A stretch of DNA of 64,000 bases from Fictibacillus arsenicus. Lineage in GTDB: Bacteria; Bacillota; Bacilli; Bacillales; Fictibacillaceae. The notes beneath the pieces were generated by a model, which saw nothing but the letters and a program-made list of their open reading frames with translations, ran no database searches and had not been told where the DNA came from. The DNA lies in assembly GCF_001999465.1 (NCBI RefSeq), contig NZ_MQMF01000001.1, positions 310,001 to 374,000 on the forward strand, in the 5' to 3' direction. Both the position numbers and the translations under genes were made by a program. Shown piece after piece: positions 63,628 to 64,000 of the stretch. How positions within the stretch are numbered: position 1 is the stretch's first letter; each line of letters begins with the position of its first letter.

Positions 63628-64000
63628 TTGACACACCTTACAGAAAAGCCGGCTTATTTTGGCGATAAAAGATATTACACATGGAACCACCATTTAAAAT
63701 CTCACTTCGGAGAAAAAATTATAAAAATTCCTCTAGACGGAGGATTTGATTGTCCAAATCGAGATGGAAAAGCAGCTTACGGCGGCTGTACGTTTTGTTC
63801 CCAAAGCGGTTCAGGAGATTTTGCCGGGAATCGACGAGACGATATAATCACACAGTTTCATACAGTAAAAGAACGCATGAATGCTAAGTGGAAAAAAGGA
63901 AAGTATCTCGGCTATTTCCAGGCTTTTACGAACACTTATGCTCCTGTTGAAAAGCTAAAAGAAATGTATGAAACAGTTCTCGAGCAAGAAGATGTTGTTG
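63628..64000 (+). CDS. ytqA: Radical SAM protein YtqA (5' part; continues outside window)
   Basis: 124 codons visible. Starts at TTG 63628, seven bases after AAAGGAGTG. The sequence YYTWNHHLKSHFGEKIIKIPLDGGFDCPNRDG precedes CTFCSQSGSGDF, the YtqA-type FeS/SAM cluster pattern C-x(10)-C-x2-C. B. subtilis YtqA neighbours yttB and ytqB. Homologues have been proposed to modify tRNA; its reaction here is inferred only from family. Confidence 0.9.
   Translation, partial: MTHLTEKPAYFGDKRYYTWNHHLKSHFGEKIIKIPLDGGFDCPNRDGKAAYGGCTFCSQSGSGDFAGNRRDDIITQFHTVKERMNAKWKKGKYLGYFQAFTNTYAPVEKLKEMYETVLEQEDVV

Overview
The window is a contiguous chromosomal segment from a low-to-moderate GC, spore-forming, motile Bacillaceae bacterium. 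Fictibacillus or another Bacillus relative is the best guess from gene content, but the sequence alone does not prove the genus. Most of the order follows, from memory, the Bacillus subtilis ytq-leuS-ytg-ytl-ytn-ytp-ytx-ccpA-acu-acsA-tyrS segment, with local insertions and losses. Pointers to this group are preQ1 and T-box riboswitches, AcuABC, CcpA, SftA, Cse60, a bacillithiol-type YtxJ, and frequent TTG/GTG starts behind strong Shine-Dalgarno sites. No rRNA, tRNA, CRISPR array, prophage or transposase is visible.

Layout. 1-6.4 kb: truncated PAS chemoreceptor, aldo-keto reductase, T-box-controlled tyrS, and a divergent class A PBP. 6.4-12.8 kb: acsA divergent from acuABC (acetyl-CoA synthetase and its acetylation control), then mtnN and ccpA, with cre-like sites at the acs/acu promoters. 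12.9-22 kb: aroA (DAHP synthase/chorismate mutase), an FtsA-like ATPase with a long C-terminal extension, ytxGHJ, ampS, murC, and a nicotinate phosphoribosyltransferase. 22-31 kb: sftA, ytpQ, queF, ytpP with an orphan PTS EIIC, a SigD-type chemoreceptor, and mltG. 31-35.2 kb: a DUF84 NTPase, ytoP, and the queDEC operon behind a preQ1-I riboswitch. 35.2-45.7 kb: frameshifted ytzB, a secreted/membrane protein, ytnP, trmB, ytzH, ytmP, pullulanase, ytlRQP, ytkP. 46-50 kb: a three-gene set (K+ channel, pepV, MFS) and an apparent small RNA gene. 50-64 kb: ytzE, a PRC-barrel protein, rsuA-type pseudouridine synthase, DUF6884, ytgP, ytfP, cse60, an SDR, a SigD-type GGDEF/EAL protein, ytwF, T-box leuS, yttB, and partial ytqA.

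Non-coding content is the most interesting part. Six copies of a GC-rich palindromic element (two length classes, imperfect terminal inverted repeats) lie between genes, one of them inside the leuS leader. Two arrays with an exact 21-base period and a shared word grammar fill two convergent gene gaps. An untranslated transcription unit with consensus -35 and -10 boxes and an intrinsic terminator lies at 49.75-49.95 kb. At two places the terminator hairpin of one gene is built from the Shine-Dalgarno site of the next gene.
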